From Siderastrea radians (lineage: Eukaryota > Cnidaria > Anthozoa > Scleractinia > Rhizangiidae), in NCBI GenBank assembly GCA_964017195.1, contig OZ024890.1, positions 21,578,201-21,642,200 of the forward strand: a DNA stretch of 64,000 nt. The letters run 5' to 3'. The notes below the pieces were generated by a model. That model did no database searches and was not told the DNA's origin. It saw only the letters and a list, made by a program, of their open reading frames with translations. Within the stretch, counting starts at the first letter, position 1, and each line of letters opens with the position of its first letter. Below, in pieces: positions 46,190-58,868 of this stretch. Made by a program: the position numbers and the translations under genes.

Positions 46190-46780
46190 GGAGGGGGGGG
46201 GGGTAATTGAAGATACCATGGGTCTCCTTACACAGGAGGTGGGGTCGTAGAAGATACCCTGGGTCTCCTTTCAAGGGAAGTGGGGTCGTAGAAGATACAA
46301 TGGGTCTCCTTACACAGGCAGTGGGGTAGTAGAAGATACCATGGGCCTCCTTTCAAGGGAAGTGGGGTCGTAGAAGATACCATGGGTCTCCTTTCAAGGG
46401 AAGTGGGGTCGTAGAAGATGCAATGGGTCTCCTTACACAGGCGGTGGGGTCGTAGAAGATACCATGGGTCTCCTTTCAAGGGAAGTGGGGTCGTAGAAGA
46501 TACAATGGGTCTCCTTACACAGGCAGTGGGGTAGTAGAAGATACCATGGGCCTCCTTTCAAGGGAAGTGGGGTCGTAGAAGATACCATGGGTCTCCTTAC
46601 GCAGGAGGTGGGGTCGTAGAAGATACCAGGGTCTCCATTCAAGAGACGTGGGGTTATAGAAGATACCATGGGTCTCCAGATTATGGAAGTGAGGACACTG
46701 TTAAAAGAGGGGAGGGGGGCTATGGAAGTTGCCATGGGTATCTGCATATGGGGAGGGGGCTATAGGAAGAGGCAGTCATC
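46190..46780. repeat. 41-bp minisatellite with alternating subtypes
   Basis: About eleven units of the form GTGGGGTCGTAGAAGATACC plus ATGGGTCTCCTT and a variable end. The end is either TCAAGGGAA or ACACAGGC, and the two types often alternate, making an 82-bp higher-order period. The edges (46190-46235 and 46660-46780) are degenerate. Open minus-strand frames here are a by-product of the repeat. Confidence 0.85.
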
Positions 46781-47224
46781 TTCACTCATTCTGGTGGGTC
46801 CCGAGCATGTATAATAGTTTTGACCACTTCCCTAACACAAATCATAAAAGAACAAATTAAATTACAGTTTCTCGTCAATAAAGTCTATTTTTGGAACGAT
46901 GTTAATTGTTTTTGTCAAGTACTCACATTCAACCGTTGGCCACGACAAAGTTCAATTTTACCTGCCCTTACAATAGGAAATTACCATCAATTCCACCACA
47001 CCAAGCCTTTACTGAAAATATAATATTCGAGAGGAAAAAGTAGAAAAGCACATTTGGGCGGATCGTTTCCGTCCCCATATGTACATTCGACATGGCTGGT
47101 AAGCTTAACCTTGTCTGACCTTCAGCTTCAGTAAGCGGATTCTAACCAGCTCTTTCATTGGTAGAATGTACTCTTAGCTTAGTAGCCTCAATCTGATTGG
47201 TGCCACATAGTGCCACATAAATTC

Positions 47225-47360
47225 CCCGGGGGGTGTACTCCCATGTGAAAGGTGCATGGATGCTCGTCGTCTCGCGTTCTCCGTCTGTTTTAGCATAGCT
47301 TTAATTTAAATTTTCCGACGAGCATTCCCCCCGTCTCACATGAGATTCCCCCCCCGGATC
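47225..47360. repeat. Short inverted-repeat element
   Basis: CCCCGGGGGGTGTACTCCC through GATGCTCGTCG on the left is imperfectly mirrored by CGACGAGCATTCCCCCC through ATTCCCCCCCCGG on the right. Probable MITE. Confidence 0.45.
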
Positions 47361-50300
47361 AAAAATACATACATACACACAGACATACAGACATACGAAC
47401 AAACAAAGAAACATAGAAAGCAAAAAACTCCACGCTGGCTAAGACCCTATGTTTTCAACACAGGTCAAAAACCGGCGACGAAGAAAAGGGATCTGGGGGA
47501 GAGGAGGGGAAATTTTAGTTCTCGATTTACGTCTGTACGTGGCGATACTGTCGATATTGTTCGCCGACAGGAAGTAAAATACACTATCCTCCTCCCCTTT
47601 CCCACTGCGACTCGAAATTCCAAGTCTGCGTTTGTGCCGGCTACTCGAGGCTACGCAGGCCACCAGTGTAGCGCTTCACACTCGCACAATCGCTCCGATG
47701 TTGTTCAAAGGCTAACACTGTAGCTGTTCCAAATTAACAACATACAGAACTTCTTGAGAACAGTTCCTGAGATCGATCAAAATCCCAGGAAATCTACCAA
47801 ACCAGATTGAACTACAACCTATTAAGAATAACGCAGCAGAAAAAACACTTTTTGGTGATAGTGCATACCACGAGATACCTATATATCGCAAAATGTTAGT
47901 TCTTACATCCAGGTTGGGGAAAGGCTGATAAGCGGTCCGCAAAGCTGAGACAGCTTTTCGGAATCAGCTGGTAACAGCAGGGACCGCGCGGCCTATTTTG
48001 AAGTGGGGGGCCTACCCGATCGCTCAAGGGTGAAGTAGGGGCGGGGGGGGGAGTTACAACCTCAAGCGAAATTTTTCTTTTCTCTTCTAACAATGCATCT
48101 AGGGTGACCAAGTAGGTGTGTTAAAAGTTGGCGGTTCATACCTGTCATACAGACCCATAAGTAACGCATCACAGCTGTACTATGGGTATCAAACTCTTCG
48201 ACCTACGAGTGATTAATAATGTCGACACTTATAGTGCCTTAATTAAGTATGGATGTTATTCCTTAGGCGTAGTAATATACTCATGATAACAAATTGAACG
48301 AAATGCGGTTGGAATGTTTGGATTTACTCAGAATAGGAAAAATTGCATTCTTTTAGGGAGTCGGTATTCTGGATATTCTGTTATTCCAAAACCAGATTAT
48401 AGTACGACGCTAGATTTTGGCGTGCCCCCATTGGTCGAAATAGATCACGTGACGCGATAGCGTCTCTCCTCAGCGGGTGCCTATGAGCGCAAAGCTCCCG
48501 TTTTTGGCAGTTTTCGCTCAAAATTTAGCGTTGTACAATAAAAACAATAGAGTCCTTCTGTCTCAGGCCCTATGTGTGACAGGTTCCCTGGAAAATTTGA
48601 CGTTCAAACTTCGTATACGCCCTCGAACTGATATTTGTTGTGAACATCAAAATTCCTCGGGCAACCTGTGCCTTCGACAGAAGAACTCGAATAGTCCCAA
48701 AATAAGACGCCTGAACCTGTTCTTTTATCTCTACACAAGATCCCAAACTCAAAAATACTTTCTTAAAACTTGTGCAAGCAAACCTGTTATCATTACAGAA
48801 TAAGGCTAACTGAGAAAACTGAGCTGAGTATCATGAAATACATATTTCACCAAAGTCAGTTTGTTGGTATGTCCTGACTGCTGAATGCCATAGGAGCGAA
48901 AGAAATCTTTTAGCAGCTATACTAGTTGCAAAGTTTACATGCATAGAAAAGTTTGAAGAAGTCACGTTTTTTAGCAAATATCAAAGCACGCTCTTGCCGA
49001 TAATCCTATCTGGAGACAGACTAGATTTCAGATTTCAGATTTTTTATTTTTTGCACTATTCCAAAAGGTTACTACAGAAATTACAATACATTACAAAGGT
49101 AAGTTCGCAATGCTCGGGCCGGTCAACTGGAGAGTCAATGAGAGTTCACGAGAGTTAGACGGCAAATGACAGCTAGAGTTTTTCCACTCCCGTCGATTAT
49201 ACATGTAATTAAAACCTGAGCAGGTTCAAAATCTTCAAGATAAAGTTCCCTAGAGTGCTCGTGAGTTTCAGCTAATCCGCAGTCAAATCATAGCAAGCGC
49301 GATTTGAACTTTTGTAGAGTATTTCGTTTCTGTTTGGTTCATATGAATATTACATCTAAGTGGGGAAATCCAAGTACAGGTTAACCCTGGAACCAATTAC
49401 TGACTAGTGAATTTTCCAACTGTTTCATTTATTTATTATAATTTTTTTACTGGCACCAAAAAGTGGGGGGGGGGGGGGGGCTGAAGCCCCCTCAGCCCAC
49501 CCCTCGCGCGGTCCCTGAACAGGTGGCTGATAAGCTTTTAGACTAACATTTAGCATTAGCGAAAAGCGTGCTTCGATTTACTGATCTTTTATAATTAATC
49601 TCGTAAAAGTTACAATAACTCGATAATCCATTTCGTTTTTCGTTTTCAATATGCGAAACAAAAACAACTTCAGAACTGTTTTCGCACGAGCGCGACTGAA
49701 ACAAGAGTTCGAACCGCCGTAGGATTGCCATCATTACGAGGTTGATGCGAAAACTACATGTAAGAACCCCGAAAATTAAGACCAAAGACCCGAAAACTAA
49801 GACCTCCTTCTTTCCTTTGTTTTTACCAGAATCTTAATTGTTACGGCGGTGTTATGTTATGTTTTGTTGGGAAAATATCCTGTCCCTTTTTGAACGCTTT
49901 TTTAACACTGTTTGAATGACTTTGATGTCCGACACCTGTCTTCTTTGGGGATTCTTTTGGGTTTTTGATCTTGTAACAAACCCGTATCTATAAGATCAAA
50001 GGTTCCTCGTGAATGGAAATAAATTTACAGTTGTATGCTCCGGAAATGTGACCCTTCCTGCACTAATGCTTTTATCTTACGACATTTCAAAGCCATATGA
50101 TCGGTTTTTGGTTTGATCTTTCGTCCTAAAATCTGTTTGTTAAAATCCGGAGTCAATGATGTAATCAAAGTGTTTGCATTGTCTTAAGTCTTCGTTATTA
50201 TTTTGGCGTGTTATTTATTAATTTATTTCGAAGAAGAAATTGACCTTCCTTATGCAGTGGATCTGCTGTGTCATTACATTCAAACTCTTTAGTACTTAAA

Positions 50301-50564
50301 TTTGCACCTTTCTCCCGGGATCACGTGCAATGGCTCAATCGATTATGTGCTGAAAATCAGATCGGTAGGTTGACAATTTGGTGCGGGTTCGAACCTCATG
50401 TGGAACACAACCACAGGAGAACACTTCTACCTTAACGTTTCAGCCTATCGACGAAGTGAGTGAAATAATCCTCCTTGCATCCCCTCCCCCATAAGTTATT
50501 ACCCCACATCCACCCTTCCGTCCCAATAAATATCATTAACATACCAATCAATCATCAAAAACAA

Positions 50565-51022
50565 GAGATCTACTTTATAGTTGTAATTGGCCTGCATCAA
50601 AACTTGCGATGCACGATTCTGTCAGAAAGACCTTTGTTTCCCAAAATGACATCACAACAATCGAAAAGAGGGGGGAAGTTAGGAAGCTGTTATGGAAAAC
50701 ACGTGTTGCTATGGTCACGTGAATTATCTAGAAATACGTGGCTCGCAGAACCTCACGAAGCTCGGGCAAGGTTGCACCGCGAAATCGAGCGATGGGGTGG
50801 GGGAGGGTAGAGATCTACATCATAGTCGTAATTGGCATTTATTGAAACGGCTCGCGATGCACGATTCTGTACAGCTTCGATGCACGATGGGCTCGCGATG
50901 CACGCTTCTGTAACCTTTGAAGTTTATCAGAAACACCTTTGTTTCCCAAATAACACCACAATAATCAAAGGGTGGGGGAAGTTAGGGAGTTGGTATGGAA
51001 AACACCATGTTTCTCTGGTCAT
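50565..51022. repeat. Two diverged direct copies of a ~165-210-bp segment
   Basis: Copy A (50565-50726) and copy B (50811-51022) share AGATCTAC.T.ATAGT.GTAAT, GCGATGCACGATTCTG, CCTTTGTTTCCCAAA and TATGGAAAACAC in the same order. Copy B has an insertion that repeats the GCGATGCACG motif. Confidence 0.6.
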
Positions 51023-51456
51023 TTGTATTTATGAGTAGAAAGGGCATAAATTTTATCATTCCTGAAATTTATTCCCATCGGGCGAATCATGCAACCAGCT
51101 GATAACTAGTAAATTAAGTAAAAATCAGATTCTATACATTTGAAAGCTCTTGTCTTCTGAGAACAAAACTGCGAATAAAGCTCACGATTTGAGAACTCAA
51201 AGCCGCAACAGACGTAGAAGATATACGAAGTTAACTGAGAAACCCGCTTACACTAAACATTCTGGATTCAGAAGTATTCGAATTCTAATATAGGGTTCGT
51301 GACGTAATCCGGGTAATTTCCACCTCGTGTTCCTCTTATCCTGTTTTGGTATAAACGCAAGAACGTCTTGGTTACCAAAAGCAACCGGATTCTTCATGAA
51401 ATTGTGAAACTGGTAAGTTTTCCTCGGTTGTAAACTTAGTTTGAAAACGTTAGCGT

Positions 51457-54400
51457 TTATGGTTTGCCATAGCACTTCAATTTTCCCAGTGTGTGATATC
51501 CCTGCTCGCTGCTGTCGCCAGTATCCCCAAACCTGAGTTGTTTCACAGGGAGATGCGTCTTGTCAGTGAGGAGACCGCTGTCTTCACGCCATACATAGTC
51601 ATTCTTATCACAGTTGCAGCCATATCTCAAGTCTGCACATGAGTTGGTCATCCCGCATGCACACTTACCACTAACAGATGCACCACCCCAGTACCTCATC
51701 TTAGTAGAATCACGTGACACCCACCATCCACGTGGATCGTTGTTGTAAAGCAAAACCGAGCCATAACATTTATACTTGATAAACTGTTCACAGTGTGAGG
51801 AGACTCTGGTGAGACTCGCCAGCTGAGACAGACTCGCTCCGGTGTAATGAATGTCACGCGAGTAACTTCCTTTAGCTTCATATCCTTTCACATATAGTCT
51901 GCTTTCACTGGCGTGACTGATGACTGTCACGCCAACTCCATTCTTGTCAGTCATGTCGCAATAAACTGTGAACGGGGCCACACCTCCCTCTCCATCTGGA
52001 TCAATGATGTAATTTCCGCTTACACTGCTGATGTGTTTTCTTACCACTGAACAGGAAGCAGCAGTAACTGGGGAATTTATTTTGACTTTAGCTTCAATTG
52101 TTGTCAGTGCATTAGTCGCCCTGCAGGTGTACGATCCTCCATAAGATTTCTTGACGTTTTGGAGAACCAGTGTTCCATTCATTAAAACATTAGAAGCCAC
52201 CAGAAGTAAAGACTTGCCATCTTTTGTCCAAGTAGTTGTAGGTTTCAGGTCACTCTCAGCCATACAAGGCAAACGGATAGTGGAACCAATCACAGGAGAC
52301 ACTTCTTGAGGAGGACGGTGTTTGAACCGCAGACGAGAGAATATCATGAGCATTGTGGTGTCTGTTGCTAAACCAAGAATATTTTCAGCCTTACAAATGT
52401 ATATTCCACCGTCGTCTCTTACCACATTGTAAACTGTCACTTCACCATTTACCGCTACAGTCCTATGTTTGGGCAAACTACCAACGGCCTTGGACCACGT
52501 GATACTGGGCTGGGGCTGACCAGTAGCAGTGCAGGCGATGGTGACGTTTTGTTTCTCTTCAGCCATCAGCCGATTCGATGACAACGAAAGTTGAGGTCCA
52601 ACTAACGAGAAATTGAGAAACATTGCTATTCTTAAAAAATATCCATAATACATAAATGACTGTGTCGTGAAGTGTATCGTGACTAACAAACACGTAAAAG
52701 TATAGACCCAGACAAAAATAAAACAGTGTTTCGATTCCTATAAAAAACAAATAACAGAACAAGCGACCCCCAAAATTAACGACACCGCCGAAAGTAACAA
52801 CCTTAAGGCCCGTTTAAACACGCGATTTTTCGTGCAATTTTTGTCCCGCTCAAGCTTGCGATAAAAATCGCAAGTGTGTAAACTAGCGACGATTTCTGTG
52901 CTATTTCTGAGCGATTTGTCGCCGCGATATCGCACATGTTTCCAGCATGTTGGAAACTTAATTGATACAACCTAGCGGCGATTTTGGGAAATTTCAATAT
53001 CCCAATCGACTCGCACAGAAATCACAATGAAATCGCCGCTAATTTACACTTGCGACAACAATTGCATTCGAGAGGGCGACAAATATCGCATGAAAAGAGC
53101 ATGTGTAAATCGGCTTTTTACTTGGGCGTATCCCAAAGGGAGCCCAAGGTTAAAATTGCCTTTTGTTTTTTGCGTTCAGTCACAAATCGCCGTCTGGGCC
53201 TTAAGACGCATGCGTCCCTGCTTATTGTCTCTGCGCATGCGCATGATTAGAGCACATGGTAAAAAGATGGTGGATTATTTCAAGCGTCGTCCTTGGAAGG
53301 AAGCACGAATGCTATGATTTCTTCTACGCTCAAACCACATACAAATGCACACACCGTTTGCGGTAGACCCACACTAAAAGTTTTTGAGCGTTTTTCGGAA
53401 GGTTCGCTCCGCGGACTTTACGAGAGATCAATTTACGAGCGAACATTTGTGAGTGAACCTATCGAGAACCATGCTACATGTATATCAAATGAGCTATCCA
53501 ATGTTAATCATGCAAAGAACAAGCTTTATAAGCATTATCGTGTATTTAGACGTGATCGTGAACCCAGCAGAATACCAATACGAACTCTGGAACGATTGAG
53601 GAACAAGAACAGAAAGGTTAGAGAATTTGTTTATAAAGGTATTCGTTCATATACACCGAAGTCCTCCAAAGTGCATTGTTATGTAAGTTATAAAACAACG
53701 GATCACATACGATGTTGACAGTCTCGTTATTTCAAACGTGGAACACGCATAAGCGGCATTACAAACCAAATAAACATTGGCAAGTAAGAACTTAAACGGT
53801 GCGACTAGCGTTTACAGTTGTTATATTAACAGTAGTAATTATTGACAGCATCTATTGCATTCTTTCTGATTGGAGGTCATGAATTGCGTCACAAAATTGC
53901 CAGCGGTCACGTTCAGTTCTAACTTCAGACAAATTAGTTTTTTTAGTCTTAACGTTACAGATGTTACATTTTTACAGTTGTCATTATTGACGGCATCTAT
54001 TGAGTTCTTTCTGATTTGAGGTCATGAATTGCGTGACAAAGTTACCAGCGGTCGCATAGAATTGTATGTAACTTCAGAGAAATTAGTTTTTTAGTCTTAG
54101 CGTTACAGTTGTTACATTTTTACAGTTGTCATTATTGACAGCATCTATTGAGTTCTTTCTGATTTGAGGTCATGAATTGCGTGACAAAGTTACCAGCGGT
54201 CGCGTTGAGATGTATTAAACTTCAGACAAATTAGTTTTTTTAGTCTTAGCGTTTACAGTTGTTACATTTTTACAGTTGTCATTATTGACGGCATCTATCG
54301 AATTCTTTCTGATTTGAGGTCATGAATTGCGTCACAAAGTTACCAGCGGTCGCGTAGAGTTGTACCTTCAGAGAAATTAGTTTTTTTTAGTCTTAGCGTT

Positions 54401-57400
54401 TACAGTTGTTACATTTTTACAGTTGTCATTATTGATAGCATCTGTTGAGTTCTTTCTGATTTGAAGTCATGAATTGCGTGACAAAGTTACCAGCGGTCAC
54501 GTTGAGATGTAACTTCAGATTAATTAGTTCTTTTACGTTGAATAAGTGTTCAATTCTTTGCTTACCTTTAGTTTCAGTTGCTACTTAATAAAAAGTAAGA
54601 ATTCCTTATAATTTCAAAGAAAACTTAAAAATACTACAATCACACTTATTATCATATTGTTTGAAAATATAATTATTTTTTTTTTACATCCACAAGAAAC
54701 ATAGATCAGAATTTATTGGTAATTATTTGTTCAATAAACATTGTTCTTCATTCAAAAAGCTTGGAGTACTCCTTTAACGTACTGACAAACAGAAATTCCC
54801 ACGAAACACCAATTTCAATCAAAGTTCCCTTTTTGAAAACAAAATAAACAATACCATTTGTAAGGGAGGAATGAGGCTAACAAAAGATATCCCTGCAAAC
54901 TTAGCTATAGTTTCCCTTTTAACCCCCAAAAAGTGATAAAACATTGTGTGGTTGCAGAATATGTCAATATTCCCCCACAGAATGCATTGGAAATTCCTGA
55001 GGGTGGCAGGGGTCTCAAAGGCAAATAACGTAAAGGAGATGTATTTTCTAGAGTGGGGGGATTAGAAAAAATCCCTTCCATGGGTGAGGAATGGATAATT
55101 TGAGAAACTACGCATTTTCTAAATGTCCACAAAATTAAAGTTACTTCTTTTCTAAAAAAAACTCTCCCAAATCATAGTGTTAACCCATGGAACAAACAGT
55201 GACATTTTAGTATCTGAGTTCATTTCAGTAAGCTGTACTTGAACTATATTTCAAAAATCCTGTTGGCCAGATAGATGGACACAAATGCAATCATATAGGT
55301 TGAAAGTTCGCAGTTAACTGTCAGAACCTTCATTGCATTACCAAAAGATACGCAGAACACAGAACAGCCTAAAAAAAAAAACGGACAGCGAGTAAAATTC
55401 ACACCCGCAATATACAACAATCATCAAAAGACACCTAAGACTTCACTATGTCCATTTCCTGGCGTTTACAGCTCGATATGCCAGGAAAAACGCCCAAGTT
55501 CACGCAGATATGCGTCTTGTTAATTGTATAGCTGGCTGGTTTTCATGTGATGCCAACATGCTTGCGATATCATCTCATCTGGTGCTGCAGTTTATCACAC
55601 AGATGTATCAAGCAAACACGTGACAGGATTGCGTCAGCTGGTTCTCAATTCTCATTGGTTGTCAAAAGATTCAACTTACGTTGACTCTCTGCCACCCAGT
55701 TCTCCCCCGATGGTCTTCTTGGTATTCAAAACGGTGGGAAGAGAAAACCCTGGCAAATAGCGAATCACGTGTTTCCAAATAAATCAAAGGTTTTTGGGTC
55801 ATTTTGAAATAGTGGAAAGCTCACTATTGGTTAATTAAAATTTAAGGTCTCGGGATTTGCTCTTTAAAAAGTTCTTCTTCATACTTAAACTGGCGGCGAG
55901 AAAATAAGTTGCAAACGACTCGCCGTACCCGAGTCATGCTTGGCAACGTAAGGTCGAGTGTACGTTGTTATCTAGGATAGCTTCTGATGCCGGCGGTTGA
56001 TGTTTCCAAATATCGAAGTAATATCTCAGGCAGTACAGGCAGACATGTTGTCGAAACACAAGCTTAACTTGATTTTGCAGGCCAGGACTCGTATTCTATA
56101 TTATTTTTCTTAACGCACAGTGGTTTGAATAACAATGCACCTACTTACATTGAACAGTTAGTTCAGCTGCAGCGTTGACGCTTCCCAGCAAATTTTCAGC
56201 TCTGCAGCTGTAAACTCCGTCGTCACCAGGTGTAACGTCCCTTACAATCAGAGCGCCACTGGACCCTACCACGTGACGTCCAACAGGAAGTGATGAATTC
56301 AGCTTAGACCACGTGACCAGTGGAGGTGGATTACCATGCACTGTACATTTAAAGATGGCTGTCTGACTTTCATTGACTGTTGTTGCAACAGGCGACTGCA
56401 GCAGAGAAGGAGCCGAGATGGACTGGCCCGGCTCACCTTTGGCGCCTTTGACACCGGGCGGGCCTCTAGGTCCCGCGGGACCAGGGTCACCCGGCACTCC
56501 GGGATCCCCTTTGAGACCCGTGGGTCCTTGAGGTCCTCTAGGTCCATGTTTACCAGGAGGTCCCTCTGGCCCAGGTTTGCCCGGAGGCCCTGTTTTCCCT
56601 GGGGGACCTGGTTTCCCTCGGATTCCGGGTCTTCCTCGTCGTCCTGTGTTACCTTTTGGTCCTGAGCGGCAGAGCGTTTCATCTTTAGCACAGATTTGGT
56701 TTTGCAGCAGACGAAGCTCTTGTTTGATCAGCAGTTTAACATCAGAGCCTGTCTGGACAGATATATTTTGAAAATTTTCTGGTGAAGAGCGTTTCTCTCT
56801 TGAGATGGTCTCTTTCACGTCTACAAGTGAAAAATATATATACATTAACCATCTTCGTTCATGTGAAAGGGGAACAGAGAAAAATGAATCAAAACTTTTG
56901 CCAGTTCTCACGGAAAATAGATAACGCATATCGCGCTGATAACGAACTAAAATTAATCTGCGTCTTGGCTGATGTCCAGCCGATCATTTCCTCTTGCATT
57001 ACTCGCTTTTTTCACTTGCTAGCATCACAAGGACAAATTTCTAAATAAAACCGTTCAAAAAATACTTACAAAAAGAAAAGGCACTATAAGCTAACAATAA
57101 AAACTAAATACCAGTTAAGAATAAGAACCAAACTTACCTCTCACTCCTCTCTCTTGCCAATGATCCGGACCTTCTGAATGGCTGCTTTTCATATCTTGCT
57201 TTCTTCCGCAATTCCCTTGTACTTTTCGAAGAATTTTTCTCTCCGTCTGATCACAGAATGTTACTGAGTGTGATATCAGTCGATGATGTTCTTGTATTCT
57301 GAGTTCCATGTGAATTAGTGCGATACAACACACAACAGACAACAGCAAACCTGACATGGAACACACGCTGTCCAGTGTTTTTCTTTTGCTCGTTTCCTTC

Positions 57401-57423
57401 TCTTCCTTACCCTGTTTTTTCAT
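51457..57423 (-). CDS. Type II membrane collagen - triple Ig - CNTNAP/fibrinogen-like protein (three exons)
   Basis: Exons: 57423-57138, 56820-56149, 52601-51457, all joined in phase 1; 700 aa. Residues 1-20 are Lys/Glu-rich, followed by one transmembrane helix (about 22-42), so the N-terminus should be cytosolic. REKR (103-106) is a furin-type site. A Cys pair (139, 146) precedes 26 unbroken Gly-X-Y triplets (149-226). Three I-set Ig domains follow (about 233-318, 322-412, 415-500). The last 195 residues resemble the fibrinogen-like domain of CNTNAP/neurexin [34 protein letters not shown] and [13 protein letters not shown] trimeric adhesion or matrix protein, possibly shed, is the likely role, in a layout like gliomedin with a different head. 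More Ig exons could hide in the 3.5-kb intron, since phase-1 exons can be added freely. Stop: TAA at 51457-51459. Confidence 0.85.
52801..53207. repeat. Possible MITE with CTTAAGGCCC ends
   Basis: CTTAAGGCCCG at the left and GGGCCTTAAG at the right are inverted. The interior has repeated CGCGATTTTT, ATCGC and GCGGCGATTT motifs in both orientations. It lies in the second intron of the collagen-Ig gene. Confidence 0.4.
53813..54530. repeat. ~148-bp tandem repeat, about five copies
   Basis: ATTGACAGCATCTATTG recurs at 53841, 53986, 54134, 54284 and 54431 (spacing 145-150). Each unit also contains GAGGTCATGAATTGCGT and ACCAGCGGTCGCGT. It lies in intron 2 of the collagen-Ig gene. Confidence 0.85.
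55695..55775. repeat. Diverged terminus of the foldback family
   Basis: CCGATGGTCTTCTTGGTATTCAAAACGG...AAACCCTGGCA and ATCACGTGTTTCC align with the outer arm of the 20456-23178 element. Confidence 0.45.
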
Positions 57424-58868
57424 GATCTATCTGATCTGTTGTCACAGGTGTCGGACTTCACAATTCCAGAGTGAAGATTGCGTCTTCTAAATTCTTTGAA
57501 AGGTATCAATATTGTAAACTGTTATCGAACAGTTTTAGAGGGAAGAGTAATGAAAATTGCGTCTAAACAGAATGGTAAACCGCCGAAGTGGAACGTAATG
57601 TAAACTTAATACTGACGTATAAGTTAAATCTAATTAAATAACAGGAATTTTACTTGTCTCTGCATGATATGAGGATGTAGTGCTACAGGAAGTAACCACC
57701 TTACCAAGGTCAAATGCTGGTTACCACAAAACTCCTTTTGTTTCAACTACAGGCAGATAAATGTTTAAATTTCGTGATATTTTCTTCTTTTTTTATCGTT
57801 ATCAACAAACAAGGAACTCGAGTCTTGCTCGGTGTGTTATATCCCAGTAAGGAGGTCGGTGCGCCTTGTTCTGCACGGAACTCGAATCCCTTTAATCCTA
57901 ACATTTACTCTATTCGCCACCAAATTATAGAATTTTTTACATCCTGTTTCGGTGATGGATTTCTATCGCATCTGTTGGCGATTTTGAAGGCGTTTACCTG
58001 GCCAATATACGCCATTTACAGCTACAATGACGACAAACCACGACAACTGAGGTACATGTAACGGCATTGTACGCCCACTCCCCGGACATTTAATTTACGT
58101 TTTGTTTAATCTTTTTTGATTACGTTTTGTGGCTGATAATTTACACGTGATTTTAGAGTAGTTATAGTTCCGCCCGAAACCGCATTTTAGTTAGTTGGCT
58201 TTGGTCCTGGTAGTGAACAGATCAGAAGTTTTCAGTGGAGTAAGTCGTAAGAACACTGAAGCCGAAGGTTTTGGAATAAGATCGGCAAAGCGGGACTGTT
58301 ATGTAAGTAACTTTTTTCTTTTAAGTGATTTTATTCTTCTCTAAGTTCAGATATTCTTCTCCATAGTTTAGATCACAATTTTGTTAAGTTTCAACCACGT
58401 GGCATGGCATTTGATTGCTGTTTGAAGCCTGCCAATACGGTTTTTGTCGATATTAGTTAAGTTTTTCGCTAGTTTGTGAGCTATATACCTCGTTTATGGT
58501 TTTAGCGTTTTAGTAGTGTAATAATTTGATTTTTTGTTGATTGAGTAGCTAGTTTTTTGGTTTAAACCTACGATTCTGCAAAGGAATGTTTGGAATGTTA
58601 GTATATCTTTTACTAGATTTTAGCTTAGGTTTTCTTTGTATTACTATTTCAGTTTACGATATGATCTTGGATTCTTGGCTTCTTGTAATAAATCGATCAA
58701 GTTAATTCAAGTGACTGTCCGTAAAGTATATCCCCGCGATTCATAGTGCGTCGAAACTCTAGCAAAGTTAGTTGTTGAAGCTTTGGGTGACGACCGCTAC
58801 AGTAAAATAACAAGTACTAAGCAAGATAACAACGGTTGCCGAATTAAGCCAAATCTAAACTTCTGAAG
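57424..58868. promoter_or_regulatory. Divergent spacer; right part is the BEL element leader and probably its 5' LTR
   Basis: The sequence between the collagen-Ig start codon and the BEL gag start codon has no gene. TGTTATGTAAGTAAC (58298) is a candidate LTR start and AATAAA (58687-58692) a candidate LTR polyadenylation signal. With no 3' LTR in the window the LTR cannot be bounded. Confidence 0.35.

Larger units (their letters stand above)
46781..51456. other. Spacer with repeats, no recognised gene
   Basis: Contents seen: an inverted-repeat element (47225-47360), an ACATACA-type microsatellite (about 47370-47420), a G homopolymer (about 49467-49481), a tRNA-like B box (GGTTCGAACC near 50388) and a direct duplication (50565-51022). 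No exon could be supported. Confidence 0.4.

Noticed and set aside
46228..46747. Minus-strand open frames of 83 and 104 aa with repeated KGDPWYLL-like motifs
   Set aside because: They are translations of the 41-bp minisatellite. The unit is not a multiple of three and no start, promoter or family match supports a protein.
47340..47723. 127-aa plus-strand open frame
   Set aside because: Starts in a MITE end and a microsatellite; composition is not protein-like and there is no family match.
53293..53718. 141-aa plus-strand open frame rich in Arg and Lys
   Set aside because: Not recognised, lies in an intron of the collagen-Ig gene on the opposite strand, and has no supporting signals. A retroelement remnant is possible but unproven.
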